From the NCBI RefSeq assembly GCF_029227915.1, contig NC_079886.1, forward strand, positions 16,778,501 through 16,842,500: a stretch of DNA of 64,000 nt. The letters are read 5' to 3'. The DNA comes from Hydractinia symbiolongicarpus (lineage: Eukaryota > Cnidaria > Hydrozoa > Anthoathecata > Hydractiniidae). The notes under the pieces were generated by a model, which saw nothing but the letters and a program-made list of their open reading frames with translations, was not told where the DNA came from and did not search any database. The position numbers and the translations under genes were made by a program. Shown piece by piece: positions 1 to 12,204 of this stretch (the first letter of the stretch is position 1; every line of letters begins with the position of its first letter).

Positions 1-86
1 TAACAAAACAAAGCTGTACACGCAACAGTGTTTGAAGAACAAATTAATAATACCAAATGGTAATAGGGGAAAATAGTACCAGCTTT

Positions 87-1178
87 TTAGTTGTACAGTT
101 CTGTAACGTTGAGACTGCTAATGTTGGTTGCGCTATTGATCGCTTTGCTAATAAGTATCCTGAATTGTATAGCGGCAAAAACTGCAATTATCGAAAGTAT
201 AAAAGCCATCAACGACTGCCACGGTCGATTTCCAGGTCTCTGCTCCTGAAGAAACTGCATAATTCTGTCCCACTGCATTTCGTTGTCAGCACTCCTCATG
301 CGACTGATCATCCGAATCATTCGATTCCACAAGTAATCCACGCTCACGTTTCCGACAGCCAATATCGGGAGTATGAAACAAGCCGAAAGAAAAATCAACC
401 GCTCGTAGCGAAAGTACGGCATTGGTTTTGTTGCTGTGATCCACACATGAATTTCAAGTAAGAAAGAGACGACGGCGAAAGTAACATTCATCGACATCCA
501 GCCCGACGTAAATTCCCGGAATTTATGAAATGTATCAAAAGCTTCGGCTAATCTTTGCCGACATATATCCATATCAAGTATGTGCTGCCGGGTAAACTTG
601 CAGACCAGACGCACTTCTTTTTCAAAACTTCGACGCAGCAGATACACAACAAAAGCTATACCGGCGAAATTGAAAATACCAATGGATACAGTGAAATAGT
701 CTATGGGTGTGATGTACGTTACGTGCTTGCCATATGCGTATAAGTCCTGCGTTAAGCGAGTGCATTGCAAAGTTATAAACAAAATGCTTAAGAAAAACAA
801 AACATACCCGGCCACTCTAGTTTTTCTCATGTTCACCCATCGCAAACGTTGCACTAAAAACACTGGCCCTAATGCGGCCGCCCATCCACCTGGTGCCCAC
901 TGCGGCCAAGTTGAATGCAAATTACAAGCACAGACACACAGCACTGGCACCGTCAATAAACCTTGGATGCATAACGTTGATATCGTTTCTACAAGGTCGT
1001 CATTGTGGTCTTCATATCTTATAAAATCCACAGCAAACAACAAAACGGTGGAAAGCAGTATGAGAAACAACCAAAAGTTAGAGAGGAAGAAACTGAACTT
1101 GTGGTTTAACCTGGATGCGCCAATATCACGGTCTGTGATATACGACACCACGCCTGAATTGGTAATAAAAAAATGCAT
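87..1178 (-). CDS. Seven-transmembrane protein, candidate gustatory receptor-like (GRL/7TMIC) channel
   Basis: Intronless 363-aa membrane protein. Seven hydrophobic segments are visible at about residues 33-52, 63-86, 121-142, 161-181, 229-249, 260-283 and 321-345. A long charged loop (182-228) lies between segments 4 and 5, and the tail after segment 7 is short with two N-glycosylation sequons (NIS about 352, NVT about 357). That suggests an extracellular C-terminus and so an intracellular N-terminus, the reverse of a GPCR. There is no DRY or NPxxY motif. Segment 7 ends in Gln-Phe (338-339), matching the second half of the TYhhhhhQF signature of insect gustatory receptors; the TY half is absent. 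Known of the family: GR/GRL proteins form tetrameric cation channels and cnidarians have them. The GRL assignment is an inference from topology and QF; an unrelated 7TM family is possible. The ORF is the longest in the first 9 kb and has balanced codon use. Confidence 0.6.
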   Translation of the reverse strand: MHFFITNSGVVSYITDRDIGASRLNHKFSFFLSNFWLFLILLSTVLLFAVDFIRYEDHNDDLVETISTLCIQGLLTVPVLCVCACNLHSTWPQWAPGGWAAALGPVFLVQRLRWVNMRKTRVAGYVLFFLSILFITLQCTRLTQDLYAYGKHVTYITPIDYFTVSIGIFNFAGIAFVVYLLRRSFEKEVRLVCKFTRQHILDMDICRQRLAEAFDTFHKFREFTSGWMSMNVTFAVVSFLLEIHVWITATKPMPYFRYERLIFLSACFILPILAVGNVSVDYLWNRMIRMISRMRSADNEMQWDRIMQFLQEQRPGNRPWQSLMAFILSIIAVFAAIQFRILISKAINSATNISSLNVTELYN

Positions 1179-2995
1179 ACTTAAGTATTCCTAAATAATT
1201 CTCAATACGCTCAAGAATATTAATTTTTACTAGTAAAAAGTTTTTTCGTAAAACATATTGTGAGATTTTTGGCGAGCATTATTTTTGCGAATGACTGCGT
1301 TATTTTAAGAATAAAATAGTGGAAATCTAAAAAATTGGTTTTCGCAAGGAAGCCTTTCCCGTTTTGCGAGCAGAAAATTTGAGTTAATGCTCATGAAAAA
1401 ATTAATCTGCTTTAAACAACCACTCTAATATATTAAAACCAAACCAATACCTTCGTGATCCCACAAGAAACTTTCACAAATATCGCAATGAAACAACTTG
1501 AATGACTGAGATGTGGTGAATTGCTCATGACCGACTTCTTTGCATCTCGCACATCGACGGACGGTGACAAATGGTGCTACGCAAAACAAGAAAAAAATGC
1601 ATGGAAAAGTAGGTCCTCTTAACATCTTATGACAATATTACAGAATTAAACCAACAATTTTGACCTTAAAAGTTAAATTCATGAAATAAAGTCGCTAGAT
1701 TGTATATACCATGCAATAAATTCGAATAAATATGCCTTGTCTAAAAAGCAAGACTTGGCGACAAGTAACACTAAAAAATGAAACAACCTATAAATAAACG
1801 TTTTCTAGGTCCGCATTAAACGCATAAAGAATCTTAGACGTAGAAATTATCATTTCATATAGTTCAAGAGTGAAGAGATTCATAAGATCACGTTTTTAAA
1901 CTTACAGAAAACGACAGGAACTTTTAATTTTTTTATTATTTTATAATTTAAAACAGATCTCTGTGTTTTTTTAACCAAAAAATGGAGATAAATTTTGTGG
2001 AAGAATTATTTAAAACTTTACAGTTTTATTTAAAACCTTTTTGACTCCGCTTGATTCACGAAGGATTAAAATCTAATATTAGCTTGCTTTATGACAACGA
2101 ATTAATAAAACAAATGCTAATTTATTTTTTTGCTTTCGGTTTTTAATATATATAATTGATAAACTAATAGTCTTTTTTGTTCTACAATAGAAGTAATCTA
2201 CCGTGGGCACCATTGTTTAATATTTAATTTTTGTTTGTGTAGTCCACGAAACATATGGTGAAGTCCATGGTGAAGTCCACGTTTGTTTAAAAAAAAACCA
2301 TTGTGCGTTAACGTGGTAACATGGAATAAACATAAACCACGATGTTAAAAAACTTTTCACAGTACTGCAGACCTGAAGGTAAGAAGGTCAAATCCATGTA
2401 CTCCCTCCTGTACAAGTGAAATCTGTAAAGTTACTCTATTTCATTGAAAACATTTGTTGGTTACACAGTTTGTGTTGTTTGTGGCAATTGTCTTTTTTAG
2501 ACTACAAATGGGCTCAAGTCCTATAAAGAGTCATAAATCATTTCTTTCCATTCAGGGACTTTACGAAACAATGAGGGCTATTTGCCGCAGCATTGTCTAT
2601 AAATGTTCGTAAAGGCCTGTTATAAGAAAAACGTACTAAAAAATAATTACCAAAAAATGAAACAAAAATGAACGTGAAAAAACAAACCAAACAAACAAAC
2701 TTATAACAAATGCAAAATAAATGCAAGACTGACAAAGAAAAACTAACAAAAAGACATTTAAACACACAACATTTTATATATTCCCTTTTTCTTCATGATA
2801 TTATTTGTATATTATTTATATGACCTGACCAAAAGGTCTCCAATATTCAGAGAGGGAAAGAGTAATTGCCCTATCCTGGTTATTCCTTGAATAATGACTC
2901 AAGTCTAGTTTTTTCCTTTTTTCACAAAACTAAAGTATATACTTGGAACTAAAAGATTATTTTAGAACAACATTAACACAAATTGTAAGGTTCAC
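1179..2995. other. A+T-rich non-coding stretch
   Basis: No gene that I can support. Short ORFs on both strands are low-complexity. One 66-aa minus-strand ORF (1425-1625) has two Cys-x-x-Cys pairs, but no splice context or recognised family. Confidence 0.5.
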
Positions 2996-3191
2996 CTTTA
3001 TGATATAATCCAAGCGTTTTTAGATACAACCACAAGAGAAATGGCCAATGTATTCGTTTACGACGAACAAAGTTTATATTGGTGATTTCAGCAAACTCTT
3101 CAGGCTTATCACTTGCTTGGAAAAAATGATTTGTATCTTTTGATGCATTTGGCGATATGTTTTCACTATTACTACCAATAGTTTTAGGCAT
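2996..3191 (-). CDS. Possible first exon of an unrecognised minus-strand gene
   Basis: An ATG at 3191 opens 65 codons ending in a good donor (AAAG then gtgaac on the minus strand, junction 2996/2995). The polar N-terminal half is followed by a basic-aromatic-hydrophobic stretch (FVRRKRIHWPFLLWLYLKTL). This looks like the start of a membrane protein. The layout is loosely like the N-terminus of acyl-CoA desaturases, but the match is too weak to name it. I found no convincing second exon between 1200 and 2990, so it may be a pseudo-exon. Confidence 0.2.
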
Positions 3192-3973
3192 TTTTTTAGT
3201 CTATGAAAAAAACAAGCATTTTTGTCACATTATTTGACGTCCATATATACACAGGTTGAAAAGCCTTTGTTATGATAATTATATAATGATGGTGAAAATA
3301 CGCTAGCTAAAATGTAAGACTAATGCTAAAATAATCTAACTAGGAAAAATAATCTAAGAAACAAATATATAATAAGAAAAACAGAAATGTTATTTTTATA
3401 AAAAATACTAATTTTTTTGTGCCTATAAGAAAATCTAAATCTTAGTAAAAAATCTTTTGGGGGCTTTAGTTTAGTTAGCAATATTTAAAGTCTTCTGCAG
3501 CATTAAAATTATTTAGAATTGATAGCGAAGAAGGTATTGCCGAAAACTTATCCTACCTTGTTGTTTCATGTATTTTTTTCCCATATGGTGGTCTATTTAA
3601 CAACAATCTTGCAATATCACATTTAAATAACATATTTTTGTCAACAACAAGGAGAAAAACATGTAACAATAAAGGAGGGTGTTACAGCAAACATATTCTG
3701 TCTTTAAGTGAGAGGAGAATAACTTGCTGTATAATTTTCTAAACAACACAAGTATTATTCTCTATGACTGTTGCACACTTTTAAAACAAGTTCTTGAGCA
3801 TGCAGGTATTTTTATTTTTTAACTCCACAGCTATATAATTATTTTAATATATAATTCAAAACAAGAGAAGAACACATGTAAGTGAATTAACCAAATTTCC
3901 AAAATTGCCGACGTAAAAACAGTATTTGTGTACGTGATCTTACATCACATCGGCAATATAGCTGCCAAAGTGA
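3192..3973. other. Intergenic A+T-rich stretch
   Basis: No gene, RNA or clear repeat seen. Confidence 0.5.
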
Positions 3974-5819
3974 ATAGACCATTTCGGAGATTATGCGCCA
4001 TTATGGATTTTCGAAGCCAGGTGGTGCAAGTTGAACTTTGGACTTCACGTTTTATTCAGTCTTTTCCCTAAAGGACGTGCTGGCGGCAGGACAGTTTTGC
4101 TTTTTGTTATCTGTTTTTATGTTTGTGATACTAATTTTATCATATATATTTTGAAAGATACTTTTATTATGCACTTATTTGTACTTTTAATTTCTTTTTG
4201 TACAATAAAGGCAACTTAATATATCCTAAAAATCTTTAAACTAGCTAGCTAGAGGTCTCCCAAAAATGCTTTTAGGACACTGTACTGTAGCTAGCTATAA
4301 GTCTGTAATTAGTAATTAATGCTTGATTAAAGGTAATTTCATTTTATATTTAGATATTTAAAATTGTGTATTATAAAGATATTGTCATTGGATTTTAAAC
4401 TTGGATTTTTAGAGAGAAATTTTTGCTTTTGGAAATTCTTTACTGGATTTGGACTTGAAGTTTGTTTTTGGATTTGTAAAGAAATGTTTAGGTTGTAATA
4501 TTTGTGAAGGTCTAGAGAGTTATAATCCATTGTCAAAACTCTACAATGTTATTTATTCCTAAAGTGAAACTTAAGCTCGCAAAATAATCTGGCTTCTTCT
4601 CTATAATGGGTGTAAAAATTTTCAATACACTGCCCAAAGAGATACAGTGAACAGGTTCGGTCGCAAAGTTTTAGGAATAGAGTCAGTAGTCATTTTAATT
4701 GCAAATAATTTTTATTATTTTGATATTTTGATAATTTTGTTTTTCGATGATAATTACACTAATCGTATGTTTGTCCCTTGATTCGTCTACCTAAACACTC
4801 CTATCTGAAGTCTTCCAAGAGCGGTATTAGAAATAATACCTGTCTCTCTTCCCTGCTTTTGCTATTGCCCTATAATTTTTTTGTACGCTTTCCTTATTGA
4901 AAAATATCAAAAGGGAAAAATGATGAGTTTAGTTTTATTTGTTTCAGTCACAATGTATATTTTACATGATTTTTTGTTATATATACGTATGTCTTTATCG
5001 GTTCTTTATCAGGACACGCAATTATAGCAGTAATTTATTACTAAAGTGTAAATCTTTATGATAAATAAATAAATTACTCTTTGAAGCTCGTTTGAATTAT
5101 TGGCATAATAAGTTCCATAGCAGAAAAAGCTCTAGCAATTGATTCAACTATTACTCAGTCCAGAAGAATTCAGTCAGCTGCCTCACGCTAAGTTCTAAAA
5201 AATCCTTATACGTTGTAAGAGCTGACAAGAAGTCAGTCAGCTGCCTCACGCTAAGTTCTAAAAAATCCTCATATGTTGTAAGAGCTGACAAGAAGTCAGT
5301 CAGCTGCGTCACACTAAGTTCTAAAAAATCTTATGTTGTAAGAGCTGACAAGAAGTCAGTCAGCTGCCTCACACTAAGTTTTAAAAAATCCTTATACGTT
5401 GTAAGAGCTGAAAAGAAGTCAGTCAGATGCCTCGCACTAAGTTCTAAAAATCCTCATACGTTGTAAGCGGCATAATCCTATCGTAAAAATATGTTTAAAG
5501 TTGATTAAATACATCACTTCAGCGTTAAAATAATAATAAGACACTCAGTATCCCTATGTCCTACACGTGTATTTAATTGCTATTTCTAATTAATTAATAG
5601 ATCAAATCAATACGCTTAAATAAATGTTGTCTGGTGCTATCCCCTGTTACTTAGATAAAAACATACGAAGACCTAGGCACGCTAAGAGTGTTTACAAAAA
5701 TCGTTTCTTTTTGTGTGTTTTAAGAAAGTTTTCTACTATGGCATATAGGGTTCAAAGTTCAACTTGCACCACAGGGCTTCGAAAATCCATAATGGCGCAT
5801 AATCTCCGAAATACTCTAT
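3974..5819. mobile_element. Inverted-repeat (MITE-like) element, about 1.85 kb
   Basis: The arms 3974-4042 and 5751-5819 are inverted copies of each other over about 69 bp, with a few mismatches. The shared core contains GGCGCATAATCTCCGAAAT on one strand and its complement on the other. The interior has no transposase ORF, only A+T-rich sequence and the 63-bp minisatellite at 5171-5468. This is the structure of a non-autonomous DNA transposon. I could not define a target-site duplication, so the family is unknown. Confidence 0.6.
5171..5468. repeat. 63-bp minisatellite, five copies
   Basis: Five head-to-tail copies begin CAGTCAGCTG or CAGTCAGATG at 5171, 5234, 5297, 5357 and 5420. The period is 63 bp, with one 60-bp copy. 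They differ by a few substitutions and short indels. The array lies inside the 3974-5819 inverted-repeat element. Confidence 0.9.
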
Positions 5820-6709
5820 TTTCCTGAATTTCAGGAGCTGCATGTGACAAGCTTCAAATTTCCTTTATCCAATCATGGAATCTTGTTTGTATCAATGCAG
5901 TAATTGAATTTGTTAATATATAAATTGTTAACAAAAATGTGCTACAAGAAAAACCCTATGAAGAATAAAAAGACACAGCTAGCTAGGTATGAGATTAGAA
6001 GTTATGTTCCTAATACTTTGTGTATAGCTATGTAAACTTTTCAACTTAAAAATATAAGGTAAACCTTGCCATTATATGCAAATTTTTTACAATTCTTGAA
6101 TTTTTGAATTCTCGAATTTTCCTTTCTTTTCTACTATACTTTACTCACGTGCAACAACAAAAAGAAAACAAAACAATTTATCGGGATTATCGGATCCCAA
6201 CATCTAAGATTTAGGTTCAGGTCCAGGTTCAGGTTTTCCACGACCCTGTGTCCATGGAAATAAGGGTCCAGAAAAAGCTCTCCCCCTCTCAAATCAAAAT
6301 CTTTCTTCCTTTCTTGGCATCACCCCCTTTCTTAGGAACGTTTAGCTAGGTTTCCAATTACCTAAATTTTGTTGCACAGTTGTTGCACAACAATAATGGA
6401 CTTTATTGGAAACCAAGCTTATAAGATCCAAACCTTTTTAAAGCACTCAGCAGAAAAACACCACACTGCAGGCCTTTGAGCAGGCTTAAGAAGCACAAAA
6501 TGAGTAGACTCAACTGCTGTTCTAGTTAGCTATAAATTAAAAAGTATTTGTGCACAACACTACTGTGGTGAATTAAATTTTTACACCATCAAAAACATAT
6601 AGTGTAAATATATCTTTTATCAAATGGAGAAAGGGTTTGGAGTGGAGCAGTGTTGTGTTTTATTATTGCAATTAAAAATCTACTCAATACATAACAGTAT
6701 AAGGTGGTT
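5820..6709. other. Intergenic stretch
   Basis: No gene recognised. Around 6200-6230 there is a short run of imperfect AGGTTC/AGGTCC repeats. Nothing else is supported. Confidence 0.45.
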
Positions 6710-6965
6710 ATAACTCTTGCACTTTGTGAGACCAGGATTCGACTCCCCATAGCAGTGATTTAATATAGATAGATAGATGTGCATATTTTACATGGCTCTA
6801 GCCTCACAGATATCGAGGCGAATGAATGTTACCATAGCCCTGTGTTAACCCAAGCCAAGTGAGGGAAATTGGGAAGATGGCACACTGTGTGTGGGCCGTT
6901 GGTTGTTGCAGGGAGTTGTCTGGTGGAGTGCTTACCCTAATCAAAATGAACAATAAATACTAGCT
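6710..6965 (+). repeat. tRNA-derived SINE-like repeat
   Basis: A tRNA-like head with a recognisable B-box (GGATTCGACTCC near 6733) is followed by about 200 bp of unrelated body and an A+T-rich end. An inverted copy of part of the body (GATGTGCATATTNTACATGG region, 6776-6800) occurs at about 12700-12745, on the other side of the large element. B-box heads of this kind are typical of SINEs. Confidence 0.5.
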
Positions 6966-7377
6966 ATAGAACTCCCCATCTAAACCATGACTCCTGGAAA
7001 TAACAGACAGGGTATAATATCCCTCAATATTTGTAAGGGATCGTCCACAAATTTCGTCTAAATTCGGCTCATTTTAAATCGTCTTGTAAATTTGTTTTGT
7101 TCGTCTTAACTCTTTCATACGAGACGATTTTTTGTGATAACATTGTAGTGTCTTAACCGTCTTAATTCGTCTCATATCGTCTCCTGATAGTCACAAATTC
7201 GTCTCCGAATATCATATTTTAAAAACAAATTCGTCTCCGAATCGTCTCATTTCGTCTATGAATTTTCTTAATTCGTCTCAAATCGTCTCAATTCGTCTCT
7301 GCTATAATAAATTCGTCTCAAAAGTTGAAAAATATTTTCGAACACTTCCGTGAGTTTAACACGAAACTTAAATCTTG

Positions 7378-7875
7378 GCCAGGAGACCCAGCGTGATTTT
7401 GTTCCGTGAAAAAGAAATTATTCCATTGTTCTAGCGGAACGGCAGTGGCATAGCCTAGTTAACTAAGCTTTCTTCTTCAGTTGATAAAATGAGTTTCTCT
7501 CAAACTAAAGCTTAGACGCGAACGAATGACTCAGCGGAAACCCCGAGTTTAAATCGAACAATGTGACTAATCGCTTCGGAGGACATTTTAATTTATCTGT
7601 GAGTTGTTTACCAAGCTTGGTCAAATCTTACTTTGGTAAAAACTTTGTAGAATACTAATGTTTGTTAGGGTGAGTGAAACCACTCGCTGGAATATTCGGG
7701 ATGAAAAGGGCTTTCCCCGATAATAATCACGTGAGCAGAGAACAATAGAATTAGCCAATCAAAAAGCGCGGCCAGATTTTGGCCGCAGAAAAATCGTTTG
7801 AGACCCAGCGTAATTTTCCCACCTTAACTACTCCGATTTCCCGGTGGTAAGAAAAATTACGCTGGGTCTCCTGGC
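7378..7875. mobile_element. Nested MITE, about 0.5 kb
   Basis: The terminal inverted repeats start GCCAGGAGACCCAGCGT (7378) and end with the complement (to 7875), including the A/T-rich ATTTT next to them. A third copy of the arm (GAGACCCAGCGTAATTTT, about 7800) makes a strong hairpin with the right end. There is no ORF. It lies within the 7040-12592 element. Confidence 0.6.
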
Positions 7876-8751
7876 TAGCAGTGGCACAGCTACTGATTAA
7901 CTTAAGCTACATTGTTTGTACTCGTTCGATTGTTGAATGTTACGGTCTGTATATTTATCAAACTTGGCAACATTTTATCACAGCAAACTTCGTCGTTCGA
8001 AGCTGGAACTATGTTGTGGAAAAGCGAAACAAATCTCACAAAAAATATTATTATTGGTCGTGACAGATGGAATCTTGAGTTATTTTCGATATTTACTGGT
8101 AAGTATATCTGAAACTGAATTTAGCCATAAATATTCTTTAAGATTAGGATTCTTTAAATATGTTGTTAGGAAGGAATATATAGATATTAAATATAGATAG
8201 TTAGATGCGAAACATAGCTCGTCTTTACTGGGAGATATATTCGAAATGGCTGGCGTTCCTCCGCAAACGTCACATCATCGAAAAACATTAAAATTAGCCA
8301 ATCAAAAATCGCCGAAAATTTTCTTGAGGTAGAAAATAGCCTTAACATGGTATTCATTAACTAAACGAAACCAGTACACAGATCAGGGATAAAAGCAAAA
8401 TTTATGTCAAGATGTTTGTTCTCAGGTGTATTTAGGTGTATTTAGGTGTATTCTGCCTGTAATGGTTCGTACATTTCAGTATATTAGCTCTTTTTAACTT
8501 AATACATTTAAATGTTATGTTGGGGAGCTAAGAGAAACCGTCCTTTTCGAATTTTTCAAGAAGAAAAATGTAACAATTTTTATCTTCTGCTCTGTGTTCG
8601 AATCGTGATTCATTCATTGGTTTCAGAGGGTCAGAGCACACGTGCGAGTGAGTTGTCGTTTTTTTTATCAGTTTGATTCTTTTTTTAAGTATGTTATGAG
8701 AAACATAAACATGCTGAACCTATACCCGAAGAAAAGTTAAAATAGGGAGTT

Positions 8752-8813
8752 AATAAATTTTAGATATTTCTATTAACTATGATAAATCATAGTTAGAAAT
8801 ATCTAAAATTTAT
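8752..8813. repeat. Long near-perfect hairpin
   Basis: AATAAATTTTAGATATTTCT at 8752-8771 pairs with its complement ending at 8813. The stem runs about 28 bp with one small bulge and a loop of a few bases around CTATGATAAATCATAG. It lies inside the 7040-12592 element. It could be a cruciform, a hairpin RNA, or a footprint of a palindromic MITE. Confidence 0.65.
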
Positions 8814-9178
8814 TTTGTAAGACATTTTATTTTGTAAGGGAATAAAAAAAGTGCGAGAATAAAAAAGCGCGGAATAAATTAGAACAAATTCTTTTTCAAA
8901 CAATATTAAAATAAAAACTTAAAATACGAAGACAAGTCAGAATAAGGAGCTAAAAAATTTTATCTGAAATTTCCACGGTTTTAGGAAATCAATCATCTCA
9001 ACATTTTACGTTATGCACGTTTTTTTTATAAGAAACCAGTCCATAAATACGTAGCTAAATACGTATGCAAAAACACTTTTACTTTGACCTTTCTGTGCCT
9101 AAGGTTTTTTATAGAATGCGAGAAAAAAAAAGTTCGGAACGTGAGAATTGACCTAAATAATTTCGTCTATTTATTTTA

Positions 9179-12100
9179 TCAATCCGTGGTGTCCCTTATT
9201 TTCTGACTTGCCTTTCGACATTTTGAGTTAATGATTTCATTTAAATTGTTTTTTATATTATTTTCAAATTCCTCCTTATGCTCCTTCCTGGCCTTCTGCA
9301 AAATTATTCCCATTCTTCGTGGTGACAACACGTTTTTATTTTTGCCACCATTCAACCTGCCACCTGCTAATTCGGCAAGGGTGAAACGCTTACCCAGCTC
9401 TTTTTTAATTAACGCGGAGCATGGGTTAATTTTGCGTAGCGGGTTTTTTTTACCAACGGGTGGTGTGGCTTGCGGAGTTGCGACTTGCGGCCGTGCTTCA
9501 ACATGCGTGGTCTCCATGCCCATGTCATCATGTTCTGTGGGCAAGAAAAGTAGCGGATCAAAATTATTTTCCAGCATCTCAACATAACTATTCGGTGGCT
9601 GGGTAATTGTTGCTGGCAAGGGCAATGGTTCCTGGTAAATTTTATTTTTAGCCTCGTATAAGTTTCTTTTTTTCATGATGTAACTCTCAAGCACAGCAGT
9701 TCTTGCGCTTATAGCGTCTACTTTTGTGTCCAACTTCTGACACAGGCCCAGTATCAAATCAGTGTTTCTTTTTGTTTCGTGGATTACCTGTGCCAGATTG
9801 TTGGACTCAAAATCGATTTCATGGTCGGCAATGTTAAAATTTGGAATGTTTTGAACACAATCAGCAATGAAAGAGCTTGTGGAGACGGTAGCAGGATCAT
9901 TTTTTAAAGTGGACACGATTGACGGTAATTCTGGTGTGATATTAAAAAGAAAATTTTCCGGAGTCAAAAGATTAATGGCTGGCGAAGTTTTAGAAGGTGA
10001 ATGATCAGGCGATGTTTTGGATGGTAAATGGTCAGGCAAGGTTTTAGATAGTGAAAGGCCTGGCAAGGTTTTATACGGTGAAAGGCTTTTGACTGCTTTG
10101 GTTGCAAATACCAAGTCCAAGGATTTTAGTTGATCACTTGGTAGGTGGCTCTCATCCGTAATCTCTTTGCTAGAATCTGCTACGCTATCTTCCACATTAC
10201 CTGTGGGCTCTTCTTCACTGGCTTCCTCTTCACTGGCTTCCTCCATGTATTCGTACATGACCGAGTTGCCGCATCGTGTGGTAACCTTCGCAAAAAGTAA
10301 GTTTTGGAAAGTTTAAAAACTGGATGCTTCCTTCAGACAAAGACCTTTTTCTATTTATTTTTAAAGGCTGGCGGGTTGGAGATAATGAGCGTGATCTTGT
10401 TATTCTCACCTTTAATTGTTGATAACCTGCTGGGGTTAATTTACTATTCGGATAGGGGAAGTCGTGGTCATTGTAAATGGGAGCCTCATTTTCGATGTGA
10501 TAACGTCGGATTTGCGCACGTCTACTCGTGGCGGGAATACCAACATCCACCTTGTTTTTGTTGTCAACTGACAAGGAGATTGTGTTTTCATTGCATAACT
10601 GCGCTAACTCATTAACCAAGTTAACTTGGGAGCAAGAAAAATGAAAATCTTCATGGATCTTTTTTTCTCCCGTGTTGCGCTTGGGCGGAACACGTGCATC
10701 AACCAACGATTTGTGACGCTTGCTCGAAGTGGTTTTTTTTCTCCTCGGTCTCATGAGGTAATGCACTGCGCTCTTACTCACATTTAACCCGAGCGTACTT
10801 TTTATGTGAGAGACAATATCTTTTAAGCTTACACCATTTGTGTACATAATACTGTCTCTGCGCCTCAAATGGGCCTCGGCCGAGTTCTGACTTATGTAGG
10901 ATGCGATACATGGAACCAAGCCCGGATGTTGCTCGTGTAGCGCTGGTCTGCCTCGTTTTTTTGAAGCTAAAATAAGAAAAAGACTATTCTATAAATGCAA
11001 ATAATGACGCGAGTGATTACTAAACAAGTTTATTAATGTTTATTTAGTAAAATCTGACTTGAGGCTGGCTATTCTTACTTTTGAGACTTTCAGTCTGTTT
11101 TATTCTTATTTTGTTCTTAATAGTAAGAACACGACTTCAGAATTTAGCCTCTATTTGTTCTTATTGATATATTTTTCCCAAAGTTTCTGAAATTTATGTA
11201 TTTATATACATGAGATAATATGTTTAAGTCCAGCACAAAATATAAAAAATTCAAGCAAACAAAAAAAGATTACTGGAATACATTATTTTGTTCTTATAAT
11301 CTGTGAAGGAATTCAGGTTGAGTACGTTTTTAATATGTTCTTAATTATTGGCAAAATCTCAGCCTCAACGCTCTTAAAAACGCAGTTTTTATAAAACAAA
11401 TCGCGTATTGAATTGACAAAATTGAAGGCTAAAGGAAAAAAGTTTATCCATTTGATTTTTTTTTGTGATAGTTTACAAAAAATGATTCAAATCTTAATCC
11501 ATGGGCACTAGGCTGCTCAACTGAGTGTCTAAACAAGCGGCTATCTAATTTGTCTGAAATCATTTTACGTAATGCAACCGCACGTCACACAGTTTTTTTG
11601 CGGAACATTATTTGCTTCTGACAAGCCGTTTCTGTCACATAAAATTGTTAATAATTTTTTTTTTGCAATGTGCAGCCCACCATAATCAATTGTATAAGTA
11701 TAATTATACATTAAGTTAATATAACAGTGCAAGTTGACAAAAATAATAAAGCAAAAATAGTTTTTTTTCGTAATTTTCAGAAGCAATATCGCAACAAACT
11801 TCAATTGCTATTATTTACTTCTTATGCTCACACCGGCATGTGCGAAGAGAAAAGTTAAAATAGTGAGGTTTTTCGAATATTTGTGTGTTGTTGGTAAAAA
11901 AACAACAAATCTTTTAAAGATTTTGCATCATCGAGCTTTAAATTTACGAATAAAGAAAATATATAGTTTTATAATTATAGTAGTTTTTTTCTCATGACTA
12001 CGGAAAAATCACAAGATAAATTGGGCAATTATATATTTTTTTGTTTTCAAGACCGTTGCTGAAAATTTTACGACGAGATAAAAATAAATATTTACCGCAT

Positions 12101-12204
12101 TGTAAAATTTCGTTGATGTAATCTTCATTTTCATCATCGGACAAAGAATCGTCCGTAAACAACCAATCTAGGTCGCTGTCGCTATCTGAAATATCTGAAT
12201 ACAT
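9179..12204 (-). CDS. Transposon-borne three-exon gene: transposase-family-like N-terminal half, coiled coil and possible BEN-like C-terminus
   Basis: My splice model is 12204-12096, 10966-10410, 10285-9179. It gives phases 1 and 0, GT/AG ends and 590 aa. Exon 1 is very acidic (Asp/Ser/Glu). Exon 2 opens with a basic SKKRGRP motif, then a helix-turn-helix-like segment. It then shows a block around SLSVDNKNKVDVG and NDHDFPYP that resembles a DDE-type protein family common in marine invertebrates; the Asp in SVDNKNK sits where a first catalytic Asp would be. Exon 3 is Glu-rich, then Pro/Ser/Lys-rich with imperfect KTLPDHxPSKT repeats. It ends with a coiled coil and a conserved-looking region (FTLAELAGGRLNGG) that could be a BEN-like domain. 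The later DDE acidic residues are not evident, so catalytic activity is doubtful. Without the splices the reading frame breaks at 10230, so the introns matter. Family assignment is inference. Confidence 0.55.
10967..12095. other. Long first intron of the transposon gene
   Basis: It runs from the donor after 12096 to the acceptor before 10966, both on the minus strand. It is A+T-rich with no ORF that I would defend. Confidence 0.45.

Noticed and set aside
57-461. Plus-strand ORFs at 57-1194
   Set aside because: They are antisense shadows of the seven-membrane-segment gene.
1425-1625. Minus-strand ORF with CxxC pairs as a zinc-binding protein
   Set aside because: Too short, no splice context and no recognisable domain spacing.
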